This document shows, one piece after another, positions 1-7,554 of a DNA stretch of 31,698 bases (position 1 is its first letter; each line of letters begins with the position of its first letter). The notes under the pieces were generated by a model that did no database searches, had not been told where the DNA came from, and saw only the letters and a list, made by a program, of their open reading frames with translations. This stretch comes from Elusimicrobia bacterium RIFOXYB2_FULL_49_7. GTDB lineage: Bacteria > Fibrobacterota > OXYB2-FULL-49-7. Made by a program: the position numbers and the translations under genes. Location: the NCBI GenBank assembly GCA_001800515.1, contig MGVN01000167.1:1-31698 (forward strand), in the 5' to 3' direction.

Positions 1-317
1 TCTGTCCTTTCCAAGGGATTCAACCCCCCTTATATCGGACAGATAACCTAAATCCCGAAGCTTAACTGTTCAGATGATAGGGCGCACTCCAAAGCGCAAT
101 CAAAACTCCGTTTAAAAACAAAAAGCCCCACCGTTTGACAGGCAGGGCCTTTTTTAGGGATGTAAAAAAATCGTCTCTTTTTACAGTAATAAATATAATT
201 CAAAATTTCAAAAAAACCAGAACAGGATGTACCTAAAAAAAGGTGCAAAGTGTTGTGATTTTTTTATAATCCATATCTTTTTAGCTCATTTTTATCAATT
301 TATATAAGGCTCTGAAT
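1..317. other. Left-edge intergenic stretch, no gene supported
   Basis: No convincing coding region is seen here. A 66-codon frame on the minus strand has low-complexity composition and runs through a terminator, so it was not accepted. The first 43 bases can fold: TCTGTCC (1-7) pairs with GGACAGA (37-43), and AAGGG (13-17) can pair with CCCTT inside it. The role of that hairpin is unknown because the gene it belongs to lies outside the window. The hipBA terminator at 112-150 is listed separately. Confidence 0.5.
112..150 (-). terminator. Rho-independent terminator downstream of hipBA
   Basis: Read on the minus strand, AGGCCCTGCC and GGTGGGGCTT form a 10-pair stem (with G-U pairs) around an 8-nt loop, followed by a T-rich run (TTTTTGTTTTT). 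It lies about 170 nt beyond the hipA stop and is the first such structure downstream, so it probably ends the hipBA transcript. The same stem is weaker when read on the plus strand. Confidence 0.6.
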
Positions 318-1619
318 TCACATTCCACCTATTACGTATTTAGATTGCAAATCCTTTAAAATTCTTTTAATTTCGTTTTCATTTAATTCCGCTTTCAAAG
401 CGAATTCCGGAAAGCGGGTAACAGCAGAAGCGACCTGTTTAATCACTTTCCCGGCAGTGCCGATACCGAAACGGGAAGCCAATGCCATCAGATCGGATTG
501 CTGAATTCCGGCAAACTTCCCATTAACGGACATCAGATGCTGATTTGTCCACTCACCTTTTGGATTATAGGCATGCGTGACATCGTACGCAGGCGCAAGG
601 GCCCAACGCCCGCCCTTTGGCAGTATAAAAGAGATGTTTTTAGTATGATCATCGCAATTCGCTGAAAAGACATTGAAGACCATCCGGCGGAATGCTTCTT
701 CGGAAGCCTCATAAGGCAGCCGGAGCTTCTGGATAACCATAAATAGCTGACTGTAATCGTGGGTCGCTTTCTGCCGGTAATCCAATTCAGCCATGGCACA
801 CAGCGTTTGAATATGGTGCTTTCTATTTCCTTTCCGGTCAAACCGCTTTGTCATAAAATGAGCCCGGTCGCGTTCCTTGAGAAGGCAGCACGGAGAGATG
901 TTAATGCCTGCGGCAAGAGCCATCAGGTAATAAGCATATTCAATACGGCCATAATCCTGAGAGCCACCGAGCTCCGTGTCCGGCCCCATGCCGTCAAACT
1001 TCAGAATCCAGTGTTCAAACTTTTCCGGAACGTCAAATTGTCCGGCACGGATTTCCTCCGTTTTCGGATTCCAGGCAATGACCGCCTTGGCCCTTGCGCC
1101 ACCGGCGGATGTTCCGACCCGGATCAATCGGGTAAGCGCCGCTTCAGCCATTTTGTCCGTATCAAAAGAGCCTGTCAAGGTCTGCCTTGCTGTTTCCGTC
1201 AGCCGGGCCAGTTCAATGGCGGTGGTTGAGGGCCGTGAAGGGCTTCGCTCAGGATGAAATTCAAGCGCACCCATGCCGCGTCGTCCCATATAGGCAAGTC
1301 GATCGAGGGGAGTGATGGAATCCTTTTGGATACCATGACCGGCCATCCAGGCATTGATGAGCCCGTTTCCAAAATCATCGGGTAGCGCATCGGCTAACAG
1401 CGCCGGCAGGCGTTGATAGGTGCGCTCCGGAAGGGTTTCAAAGATAAAAGGCGCATCAGCCTGATTCAGCGGCATGGACAGAGGGGCAAGTTCGATGCCT
1501 TCTTCAACGAATTCGGGCGCATATTCAAAAGCATAATACCCTCGCGCCGGATCAAGCGCAACCGCACCCACACGGCGATCCCAGATGCGGACTTCAATCG
1601 CGCCGACCGGTTTATACAT
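318..1619 (-). CDS. hipA: HipA-type serine/threonine kinase toxin
   Basis: A 433-residue HipA-family kinase, close to the usual length. In characterised systems HipA phosphorylates a translation target (glutamyl-tRNA synthetase in E. coli) and slows growth; the target here is unknown. Visible features are the N-terminal HipA subdomain (about 5-115), a glycine-rich loop SAGGARAK starting at Ser171 (the position of the autophosphorylated Ser150 of E. coli HipA), a candidate ATP-binding lysine in WILKFDG (Lys207), the catalytic loop NCDDHTKN (321-328, with Asp323) and the metal-binding APAYD (Asp346). All key residues are present, so the kinase looks active. The start overlaps the antitoxin gene by 8 nt, which suggests translational coupling. 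Family assignment is firm; the substrate is inference. Confidence 0.93.
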   Translation of the reverse strand: MYKPVGAIEVRIWDRRVGAVALDPARGYYAFEYAPEFVEEGIELAPLSMPLNQADAPFIFETLPERTYQRLPALLADALPDDFGNGLINAWMAGHGIQKDSITPLDRLAYMGRRGMGALEFHPERSPSRPSTTAIELARLTETARQTLTGSFDTDKMAEAALTRLIRVGTSAGGARAKAVIAWNPKTEEIRAGQFDVPEKFEHWILKFDGMGPDTELGGSQDYGRIEYAYYLMALAAGINISPCCLLKERDRAHFMTKRFDRKGNRKHHIQTLCAMAELDYRQKATHDYSQLFMVIQKLRLPYEASEEAFRRMVFNVFSANCDDHTKNISFILPKGGRWALAPAYDVTHAYNPKGEWTNQHLMSVNGKFAGIQQSDLMALASRFGIGTAGKVIKQVASAVTRFPEFALKAELNENEIKRILKDLQSKYVIGGM

Positions 1620-1920
1620 GGCGTTTCTTTCCCGGTCTGGAGACTCGTTTACGCGGGGACTTGGATTTAAGAGCCTGCAGCGGACTGATGGTAACTGCGG
1701 GTGCTAAAGAAGCGAGCCAGTCAATCCGATCCATGACCCGCAGAACACTGATAAGGGAGTAGAGTGTGGAGCCTTTGCCGTTTTCCAGATTTTTGACTGC
1801 GTTTAAAGCAATGCCTGCGCGGTTGGCAAGGCTTTCCTGATCAAGATTGCGCCGGATACGGAGCGAGCGCAAGGACTGTCCGAGGTTCTGAGCAAGTTCA
1901 ATTATTACATTGTTATTCAT
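1612..1920 (-). CDS. hipB: HipB-type XRE-family antitoxin/repressor
   Basis: A 102-residue protein with a helix-turn-helix of the Cro/C1 type at about residues 10-65, including QESLANRAGIALNAVKNLENG. The C-terminal tail is strongly basic (KSKSPRKRVSRPGKKRHV). It lies directly upstream of the HipA-type kinase and overlaps it, the standard antitoxin-first order. HipB proteins bind and inhibit HipA and repress their own promoter. The inverted repeats just upstream (1941-1993) are the likely binding sites. The basic tail replaces the short C-terminal strand described for E. coli HipB, so how it contacts HipA may differ. Confidence 0.9.
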   Translation of the reverse strand: MNNNVIIELAQNLGQSLRSLRIRRNLDQESLANRAGIALNAVKNLENGKGSTLYSLISVLRVMDRIDWLASLAPAVTISPLQALKSKSPRKRVSRPGKKRHV

Positions 1921-1940
1921 TCAATAAGCTAAATAACGTC

Positions 1941-1993
1941 TATTAAGTTAATAATATCATTTATTAGACCTAATATAGCTTATTAAGCTTAAT
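1941..1993 (-). promoter_or_regulatory. Triple inverted-repeat operator upstream of hipB
   Basis: Three related AT-rich inverted repeats sit in the 75 nt upstream of hipB: TATTAAGTTAATA (1941-1953), TATTAGACCTAATA (1962-1975) and ATTAAGCTTAAT (1982-1993). Their centres are about 19-22 nt apart, close to two helical turns each, so bound dimers would lie on one face of the DNA. A fourth, weaker copy (AATAAGCTAAATAA) lies at 1923-1936, next to the start codon. The best-known HipB operators are also inverted repeats, of different sequence. Binding by this HipB is inferred from position. Confidence 0.6.
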
Positions 1994-2086
1994 CATGCAA
2001 ATCATTTTCCTTTTCCATAAAAACAAAGTCATCTTTTATAAACCCCTGGAATAATAGCCTCTCTCTTTTCCTGAACCATAATGAGA

Positions 2087-2185
2087 CCGGTTTTAATCTT
2101 TTCTAAACCGGCCAAGGCCGGAATAAGAGTCTGTAAGTCGCCAGACATCTACGCAAAAACCGTAGATGTTGGCGACACAGACTCT
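2087..2185. repeat. Strongly folded non-coding region with long inverted repeat
   Basis: Part of the gene-poor stretch 1921-2244. Three inverted repeats follow each other. CCGGTTT (2087-2093) can pair with AAACCGG (2105-2111). CCGGCC/GGCCGG (2108-2121) shares four bases with it, so the two exclude each other. Third is an almost perfect 24-pair hairpin, 2126-2153 with 2161-2185, around the 7-nt loop CAAAAAC. It has only a 3-nt bulge and 1-nt bulges. No U-rich tail follows on either strand, so it is not a standard terminator. It may be a structured RNA, an attenuator-like leader or a remnant of a small repeat element. Confidence 0.6.
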
Positions 2186-2244
2186 AAAAGTCCGTCTGAC
2201 CCTTGGTTCTTATCATAAATAGCATCCGGTCTACTTCGACCCGC

Positions 2245-2454
2245 TTAACAAGCCGTCTCGACCCCATGACCGGTCATGGCAATGACATAAGTGGAAGAGG
2301 CGTGATGCCTTGCTTTTTCCATATCGTCTACCAATAAAAGAGAGCAAAAGGGCTTGTCTGGATCAGAACTTTGATTGATGAATTTGTGCAGATATTCCAT
2401 GTTGTTAAATATTTTGACCGTGTGGAATGGCGAATAAATAACAGACCACTCCAC
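2245..2454 (-). other. Short orphan reading frame, possible response-regulator remnant
   Basis: A possible 69-codon gene whose GTG start shares a base with the TAG stop of the upstream gene (TAGTG), just after GGGGAGG. Its frame contains SLLLVDDME and VIAMTGHG, which recall the phospho-acceptor strand and the following Thr strand of receiver domains. The spacing between them is about 17 residues instead of about 30, and the N-terminal acidic strand is missing. It could be a decayed receiver fragment, a small unrelated gene, or chance. The ribosome-binding site is only 2 nt from the GTG, which is unusually close. Confidence 0.3.
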
Positions 2455-3050
2455 TACCTCCCCACATTCACTTTGCAGACTAATCCTATCATTTCCCGGT
2501 AACCGAAGAGATCGGAATTGATATTCCGGTAAGTCAGGCCGATGTCCGTAAAAAAGCCCTCGGACAGCGCAATATCCAACCACCATCCTGCTGAAAACCC
2601 GAATCGAATACCATCCGTGTATTCAAAAATACTCTCATGCCCCTGGCCTGCACTCACCATCTCCTCTTGCAAAGCCGAGACCCCGAAGGAAAAATAATGG
2701 CGTACACGCGGATGCTTCCAGAACAAATAAATCCGAAGCAAACCCTGCGCCTCATAGGCCGTCAATGCCGCACCGCGACCCGAGACAAAGCCGGCAGCAC
2801 GGCCATCCGCTTTTTCGACACCGTATTGAATCTCTGCGACCAAAGGATAGTCCCCTGCCCCGGCCTGAAGCAGATAGGAATAGGTCTTATCCGGAAAACG
2901 GTCCGTGAACCAGCTGTTCACTCCCTGCTCCATCCGCACGCCGCCGCCGAAAAACATCTTATCGTGCTCCTCGTTAAGATATTGCATGGGATCAAAGGCG
3001 AAGATCGTATAGAGAGAACAGAGCCATAATGCGCAAGACCGGGTAAGCAT
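2454..3050 (-). CDS. Secreted or outer-membrane hypothetical protein
   Basis: I do not recognise the family. From the Met at 3050 the protein has 198 residues. It begins with a hydrophobic segment MLTRSCALWLCSLYTIFAFD that looks like a signal peptide, then alternating polar/aromatic stretches (for example IRFGFSAGWWLDIALS and FFTDIGLTYRN) typical of short outer-membrane beta-barrels. It ends ...KVNVGR. A GTG at 3098 in the same frame would add 16 basic/aromatic residues but lies inside the flagellin terminator stem. Neither start has a clear ribosome-binding site. It lies directly downstream of flagellin on the same strand, separated only by the terminator, so it may be expressed by read-through. 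A link to motility is only positional. Confidence 0.6.
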   Translation of the reverse strand: MLTRSCALWLCSLYTIFAFDPMQYLNEEHDKMFFGGGVRMEQGVNSWFTDRFPDKTYSYLLQAGAGDYPLVAEIQYGVEKADGRAAGFVSGRGAALTAYEAQGLLRIYLFWKHPRVRHYFSFGVSALQEEMVSAGQGHESIFEYTDGIRFGFSAGWWLDIALSEGFFTDIGLTYRNINSDLFGYREMIGLVCKVNVGR

Positions 3051-3054
3051 GATG

Positions 3055-3105
3055 AAAAAATAAAAAAAGCGACGCGCAAAAAGGGGTTTCCTTTTCACGC
3101 GTCGC
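3055..3105 (-). terminator. Rho-independent terminator of flagellin
   Basis: On the minus strand GCGACGCG and CGCGTCGC form a GC-rich 8-bp stem. The stem is extended by an inner AAAAGG/CCTTTT pairing and followed by TTTTTTTATTTTTT. It begins about 33 nt after the flagellin stop codon. This is the strongest terminator in the window, as expected for a highly expressed single-gene flagellin transcript. Confidence 0.85.
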
Positions 3106-3138
3106 GTGGAATACGAATCCGGCTCAGACCGGACAAAA

Positions 3139-3987
3139 TTATTGCAGCAGCGACAGCACGGACTGCGGTACCGTGTTCGCCTGGGCCAACATGGCCGTGG
3201 CAGACTGGGTCAGAATCTGCGACCGGGCAAAAGCCGCTGTTTCGGATGCAAAGTCCACATCGCGAATGGTCGATTCCGCGGCCTGCATATTGGATTCCTG
3301 ATTATCGAGGTTGTTGACCGCGTGTTCGAGCCGGTTGACGTAGGCACCGAGATTGGCACGCATGGCATTGACCGATCGAATCGCGCTATCCACAATGGAA
3401 ATAGCGGCCAACGCGCCGGCATTGGTCGTTACGGCGGAACCCACTAAACTGAGAGCTCCGGCTGAGACCGCATCAATGGTCAGCGACAGACGGTCCACTC
3501 CCTGTATATTATTCGCACCGATATGCAGCACCGATGACGTACCGCCCGGGCGGCCGAAACCCGACACACCGCCGAAAATCAAGGTCTGCGTGTTATACTG
3601 GGCGGCTGCGGAAATACGGGTGATTTCGCTCATGAGCGCCTGATATTCCTGATTCAGATAGCTGCGTTCCGTGGTCACCAGGGTATCGTTATCCGCCTGA
3701 ACCGCCAGTTCGCGCATACGCTGAAGCATGGCGGAGATTTCATTGGCCGCCCCTTCCGCGATATTCAGAAGCGACATGCCGTCACTGGCATTTCGATTAG
3801 CCACGGCCGAGCCGCGGACCTGAGTACGCAAAGATTCGGACACGGACAAACCGGCGGCATCATCGCTGGCACGGTTGATACGAAGACCTGTGGACAATCT
3901 TTCAAGGGAACGATTCAGGTCGCGGTTGATATTCCGCAACGCACCTCCGGTGATCATGGCCGGAATATTATGGTTGATCCTTGGCAT
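3139..3987 (-). CDS. fliC: Flagellin
   Basis: A 282-residue flagellin, the filament subunit exported through the flagellar type III apparatus. The N-terminal D0/D1 region is canonical (MPRINHNIPAMITGGALRNI, then LERLSTGLRINRASDDAAGL at 28-47). LQRMRELAVQ at 88-97 corresponds to the segment recognised by TLR5 in many flagellins. The C-terminal D1/D0 region ends with SATAMLAQANTVPQSVLSLL. Only about 60 residues separate the conserved ends, so the surface domains D2/D3 are essentially absent and the filament should be thin and smooth. The ATG has a strong GGAGG site 8 nt upstream. The gene has its own sigma-54-type promoter and a strong terminator, and its leader carries possible CsrA sites. Confidence 0.97.
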   Translation of the reverse strand: MPRINHNIPAMITGGALRNINRDLNRSLERLSTGLRINRASDDAAGLSVSESLRTQVRGSAVANRNASDGMSLLNIAEGAANEISAMLQRMRELAVQADNDTLVTTERSYLNQEYQALMSEITRISAAAQYNTQTLIFGGVSGFGRPGGTSSVLHIGANNIQGVDRLSLTIDAVSAGALSLVGSAVTTNAGALAAISIVDSAIRSVNAMRANLGAYVNRLEHAVNNLDNQESNMQAAESTIRDVDFASETAAFARSQILTQSATAMLAQANTVPQSVLSLLQ

Positions 3988-3995
3988 AAGACTTA

Positions 3996-4079
3996 CCTCC
4001 GTTTATTTTGTTTTGCCTCTTTTTTCATTTTCTTTTCTATCCTCTGTTCCCTTATTATCCCTTATCCGAAAGCATCCTT
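3996..4079 (-). promoter_or_regulatory. Flagellin leader: RBS overlapping likely CsrA sites
   Basis: On the minus strand the flagellin ribosome-binding site lies in ACGGAGGT (plus 3995-4002). It contains the CsrA core ANGGA (ACGGA, plus 3998-4002). A second core, AAGGA, lies about 75 nt upstream (plus 4075-4079). In Bacillus subtilis CsrA represses flagellin translation by binding two such sites in the hag leader, one over the Shine-Dalgarno, and FliW relieves it. Both csrA and fliW are present in this window. The sites are seen; CsrA binding is inferred. Confidence 0.5.
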
Positions 4080-4150
4080 TCTTTGTGTCACTCTCCTCCT
4101 CATTGAAAGTTTTATCGTTGACTTCCTTATCCGGATTCACATTAACATAT

Positions 4151-4165
4151 GCAAAACTGATGCCA
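4151..4165 (-). promoter_or_regulatory. Sigma-54 promoter for flagellin
   Basis: The minus strand reads TGGCATCAGTTTTGC, matching the RpoN consensus TGGCACG-N4-TTGC at the invariant GG (-24) and GC (-12) with exact spacing. Transcription would start near 4139, giving a leader of about 150 nt before the flagellin ATG. Sigma-54 control of flagellin is known in Campylobacter, Vibrio and relatives. No convincing sigma-28 box (TAAA-N15-GCCGATAA) was found in this interval. Confidence 0.7.
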
Positions 4166-4285
4166 ATCACTTTCCTCTTTATTATTCAATAGGTTGCAAA
4201 ATTTATACGATGCATTATTTTCCATATTGACTTGCTTTTTAAGGAAAAATTTAACCGGTAAATTAAAGACCCTTTTAATGACATA

Positions 4286-5479
4286 TCAAATATAGTTTCC
4301 GAGCGTTGGCAGAATGACCTTGGCGCCCGCCTGCAAGGAGGCATTGTAGACGTTTTGACTCATGGAAAACTTCATGATGGCATCCGCAAAATCGAGATCC
4401 TCGAGTTCGGATTGGAGCCGCGAAATCTCCACTTCCCGATTGCCGTTTCGGTCGCCGGTCAGATCGAACCGGTTGATACGAGCGCCGTTCCGGCTCTGGG
4501 CGGCCAGCAGCACTTTGGCCACGCCGTCGATATCCGTAATGGCTTCGCTGACACGGGCGCCGCTGTTTTTATACAAAGCATCCAGCAGGTTGGTCATGGC
4601 ACCGATCATGTCGAGATTGCTGGTATTGTCTTCAAAGACCTCATCTGCGGAGGTATTTATCCGGACCTTGACACCTTGTTCGATTTCACGGTAGATGGAA
4701 CCGGTGTTCTCGCGATTGGTCTTATTGTAATGATTGAAGGTGATATCAACGGTTTCGGAATCAAGCGGATCGTTGAGCGCGGTCTCAAAAGCACTACCCG
4801 CAATGGTCCGAATCGTTCCCTCCGAGTAGTTCACCTCAAAATCAACCCCTTCAACGGCCGTTGTCTGAATGCCGCCCGCAGTGGTTGTATAGGTCAGGTG
4901 CACGGAATTGGGATCCAGGCGCTTGTATTGATACAGCTTGTTGTCTTCATAGGTGCGCATGGCGTTCCAGACACCGCTTTGAAATGTGTTGACATTTAGC
5001 GTATTCGGCGCAAAGGTGCATTGCGTGTCTTCGGTGTATTCGTAGACCGGTTTGTCCGCATTGGTGCCGCCGAAAAGATAATTGCCCTTGTAGTTCGAAT
5101 TGGAGAGGGAAACAAGCTGTTGTAAAAGCTGCTGAATTTCCTGGGCCGTGTATTCTCGTTCGTTGGCGGTCATGGTATCACTGGCCGCCTGAAGCGCCCG
5201 CTCACGGATATCCTGGATCAAGGTATTCATATCGGTCATGGCCACTTCGGTCATGGCCATCCAGGCCGCACCGTCGTCGATATTGCGCTTGAACTGTCCA
5301 TCCTGCGCCAATTCCGCCTTGTAGTTGATATTGTTCTTCATATCAATGGGATTATCGGACGGACGGTTCAAGCGTCGGCCGGAAGAGAGCTGTTCCTGGA
5401 GTTGCGACAATTTTGCGGCATTGTAATTGATGTTCCGCATCACGGTGTCGTTGATCTGGGTAAAGGTTACGCGCATCAT
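4286..5479 (-). CDS. flgL: Flagellar hook-filament junction protein FlgL (HAP3)
   Basis: A 397-residue hook-associated protein that joins FlgK to the flagellin filament. The N-terminus carries the flagellin-like D0/D1 signature (RNINYNAAKLSQLQEQLSSG, then RRLNRPSDNP). The motif NYLFGGTN (133-140), typical of FlgL, is present. The C-terminus ends with ISRLQSELEDLDFADAIMKF and ASLQAGAKVI, the usual FlgL tail. A middle insert (about 190-250) has a VEGVDFEVNYSEGTIR hairpin that resembles a segment of FlgK. It is the last gene of flgJ-flgN-flgK-flgL, 16 nt after flgK. A GGAGGG site lies 8 nt before the first of two adjacent ATG codons. Confidence 0.95.
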   Translation of the reverse strand: MMRVTFTQINDTVMRNINYNAAKLSQLQEQLSSGRRLNRPSDNPIDMKNNINYKAELAQDGQFKRNIDDGAAWMAMTEVAMTDMNTLIQDIRERALQAASDTMTANEREYTAQEIQQLLQQLVSLSNSNYKGNYLFGGTNADKPVYEYTEDTQCTFAPNTLNVNTFQSGVWNAMRTYEDNKLYQYKRLDPNSVHLTYTTTAGGIQTTAVEGVDFEVNYSEGTIRTIAGSAFETALNDPLDSETVDITFNHYNKTNRENTGSIYREIEQGVKVRINTSADEVFEDNTSNLDMIGAMTNLLDALYKNSGARVSEAITDIDGVAKVLLAAQSRNGARINRFDLTGDRNGNREVEISRLQSELEDLDFADAIMKFSMSQNVYNASLQAGAKVILPTLGNYI

Positions 5480-5495
5480 AATTCATTCCCTCCGC

Positions 5496-7541
5496 TTACA
5501 GTTGAAGCAAGGTCTCTATCATTTTGTCGACGGTGGTGATGATTCGGGCTGCCGCCTGATAGGTATGCTGATATTTGACCAGATTCGCCAATTCTTCATC
5601 TAAGGAGACGCCCGCTACCTCGGCCTGCCGACTCTCAAATTGCTGGACCAGAAACTGCCGGGCATCCGCGTTGGTGGTATATTCGTTTTTCTGAATACCT
5701 AATTCACTGATAAAGGAGTTGTAAAAAGTGGTAATGGAGGCCGTATTGTTCCCTTCATAATCCGGGGACATGATATTGGAATGGCGGAGCTCGGCAATGG
5801 CGGTAGCGTTGCTGTTGTCCGTACTGCCCGCGGTTCCATTGACCGCAGCCTGATATTCGATAAAAAGCGGTACGCCGCCGTATGCGCCATTGGTCAAGAT
5901 GATACGGCCCGTAGAATAATCGATGAAATAATCGGTATTTTCAACCAGTGTATTGCTTCCGTCGGTAAGCGTAACGGATCCCTGGACCATCTTGCTGATA
6001 CCGCGAAGTTCGTCGCCGGAACCGGGCGTCAGGTCCGGGTCGTCATCTTCATTACCGTAGATGCCGTCCGGGCCTGCCACATGGTGGATGTAATGATAAT
6101 TACCGTCTGCAGCCACCTGAATGGTGTCTGCATAGGCTCGGGTGGTGTCGCCCCCGGCAGCAGCGATATTGCTCACACTCTGTTCTATGGCTGCGGAAAG
6201 TTCGATATTCGAGGCATAGGTCTGTTGGATGGTCTGGAACCCTTTAGGTACTTCGTAGGTATAGCTCATGACCAAGTTGGGCTGGTTAGGCGGAGCGGGC
6301 TGAGGCGGAGATGACAAATCCACACTACCGAGCAGGATGGTCACTGCGCCTGTGGTCGGATCAAGGGTATAATTACCGGCTGCGGGAATGAGGGTTCCGG
6401 TAATGCTCTCCCGTAATTCAAAGGTGCTGCTGTTGATATTGGGCGTACCGAGTTGAATGGTTTGGGGCAGATTCAGCGGGTTATAGGGCTTGGTCAGACT
6501 GTGAATAACCTCGTTATGGCGGGGAACAGCCTCATCATGGGAACTGACTTTGAAGAAATCGATGCCCGATGTTCCGTTCAGCGAATAACCGCGACTGTGA
6601 AGCGCATTAACCTGTTCCACAATGGTATTGGCAATGGTATCGAGTTGTTCCTCGTAATAGGGTACCACCAGGTCGCGGGAGTCGAGAATCCCCTTCAGCC
6701 GGCCCGATTCCGGGGTATACTGCTTTTTGGTGGAGGCATACCGGATACCGAGCGTGGAAAAACTGGTTCCATCCGAACGGGTATTGGTTACGGTGGACAC
6801 CTCCAGGGTTTCAAGGCTGCTTGGAGAAACCAGCATATTTCCGTTTGTCAACACATTGATCATGCCGTTTCCCGCTTCTTCGGTGGTCACATTGATGAGT
6901 TCGGAGAGTTTCTTAATGGCCAAATCACGCTGATCCCGTGCGTCATTGGCCATCGCCCCGCTGGAGATTTCAATGGTGCCGATTTCCTTGTTCAGGTTGT
7001 AAATCTGCTTCAGATATTGGTTCACCTGACTCACCACCGAAGAAATATCATCGTTCTTTGAATCGCGCAAATCACGGATCTGGGTACTCAGATTATGAAA
7101 GGTGTCCACCAACACCTCGGCGTTCGCTTTGACCACATTGCGTGCCGCAAGACTTTCGGGATTGTTGGCCAAATCCGACCAGGCATTCCAGAAATTGTCC
7201 AGGACTTTGGATAAGGCGCTGTCGGAAGGCTCGGCATAGATGTTTTCCAAACGGGTCAGGGTATCATTGACTTCATTGTAATAATTGTATTCCTGCGTTT
7301 GCTTATTGATCTGGCGATCGATGAAAAAATCGCGTAACCGGGTGATATTGGTCACCTCCACGCCGAACCCCATTTGCCCGTAAGCCGCGTCCCGCCGGTA
7401 TTCGGAGGTGAGGTTGAGCCGTTTACGCGAATAGCCTTCCGTATTGGCGTTACTGATATTCTGTGAGGTGATGTTCAAGGCCAACTGTGAAGCAGCCAGA
7501 CCTCGGACGCCGATATTCATGGTTCCAAACAGACCGCTCAT
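5496..7541 (-). CDS. flgK: Flagellar hook-associated protein FlgK (HAP1)
   Basis: A 681-residue first hook-filament junction protein, longer than typical FlgK (about 450-650). The N-terminus has the rod/hook signature LALNITSQNISNANTEGYSR (20-39). The C-terminus has the matching helix VSLDEELANLVKYQHTYQAA (645-664). A large insert occupies about 370-600. It contains two hairpin-like motifs of the form Y-x-(L/I)-D-x-x-T-G-x-(V/I) (391-400 and 538-547), and an acidic segment GPDGIYGNEDDDPD (490-503) that resembles a calcium-binding loop. This insert would form surface-exposed domains at the junction. An AAAGGA site lies about 8 nt before the ATG. flgN, the expected chaperone gene, lies 13 nt upstream. 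Confidence 0.96.
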   Translation of the reverse strand: MSGLFGTMNIGVRGLAASQLALNITSQNISNANTEGYSRKRLNLTSEYRRDAAYGQMGFGVEVTNITRLRDFFIDRQINKQTQEYNYYNEVNDTLTRLENIYAEPSDSALSKVLDNFWNAWSDLANNPESLAARNVVKANAEVLVDTFHNLSTQIRDLRDSKNDDISSVVSQVNQYLKQIYNLNKEIGTIEISSGAMANDARDQRDLAIKKLSELINVTTEEAGNGMINVLTNGNMLVSPSSLETLEVSTVTNTRSDGTSFSTLGIRYASTKKQYTPESGRLKGILDSRDLVVPYYEEQLDTIANTIVEQVNALHSRGYSLNGTSGIDFFKVSSHDEAVPRHNEVIHSLTKPYNPLNLPQTIQLGTPNINSSTFELRESITGTLIPAAGNYTLDPTTGAVTILLGSVDLSSPPQPAPPNQPNLVMSYTYEVPKGFQTIQQTYASNIELSAAIEQSVSNIAAAGGDTTRAYADTIQVAADGNYHYIHHVAGPDGIYGNEDDDPDLTPGSGDELRGISKMVQGSVTLTDGSNTLVENTDYFIDYSTGRIILTNGAYGGVPLFIEYQAAVNGTAGSTDNSNATAIAELRHSNIMSPDYEGNNTASITTFYNSFISELGIQKNEYTTNADARQFLVQQFESRQAEVAGVSLDEELANLVKYQHTYQAAARIITTVDKMIETLLQL

Positions 7542-7554
7542 GGTTTTATTCCTT

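Noticed and set aside
1..43. End of a tRNA (TTCAA within a short stem)
   Set aside because: The stem and loop sizes do not fit a T arm followed by an acceptor arm, and no other arm is visible.
48..248. 66-codon open frame on the minus strand
   Set aside because: Low-complexity composition rich in Phe/Tyr/Lys from A/T runs, overlaps the hipBA terminator, no ribosome-binding site.
2126..2185. Long hairpin considered as an integron attC site
   Set aside because: The conserved attC ends (RYYYAAC and GTTRRRY) are absent, the bulges do not fit, and no integrase or cassette array is seen.
3988..4285. Sigma-28 promoter before flagellin
   Set aside because: Partial -10 look-alikes (CCGGATAA, AACGATAA) exist but none has TAAA at the proper distance; the sigma-54 match is much better.
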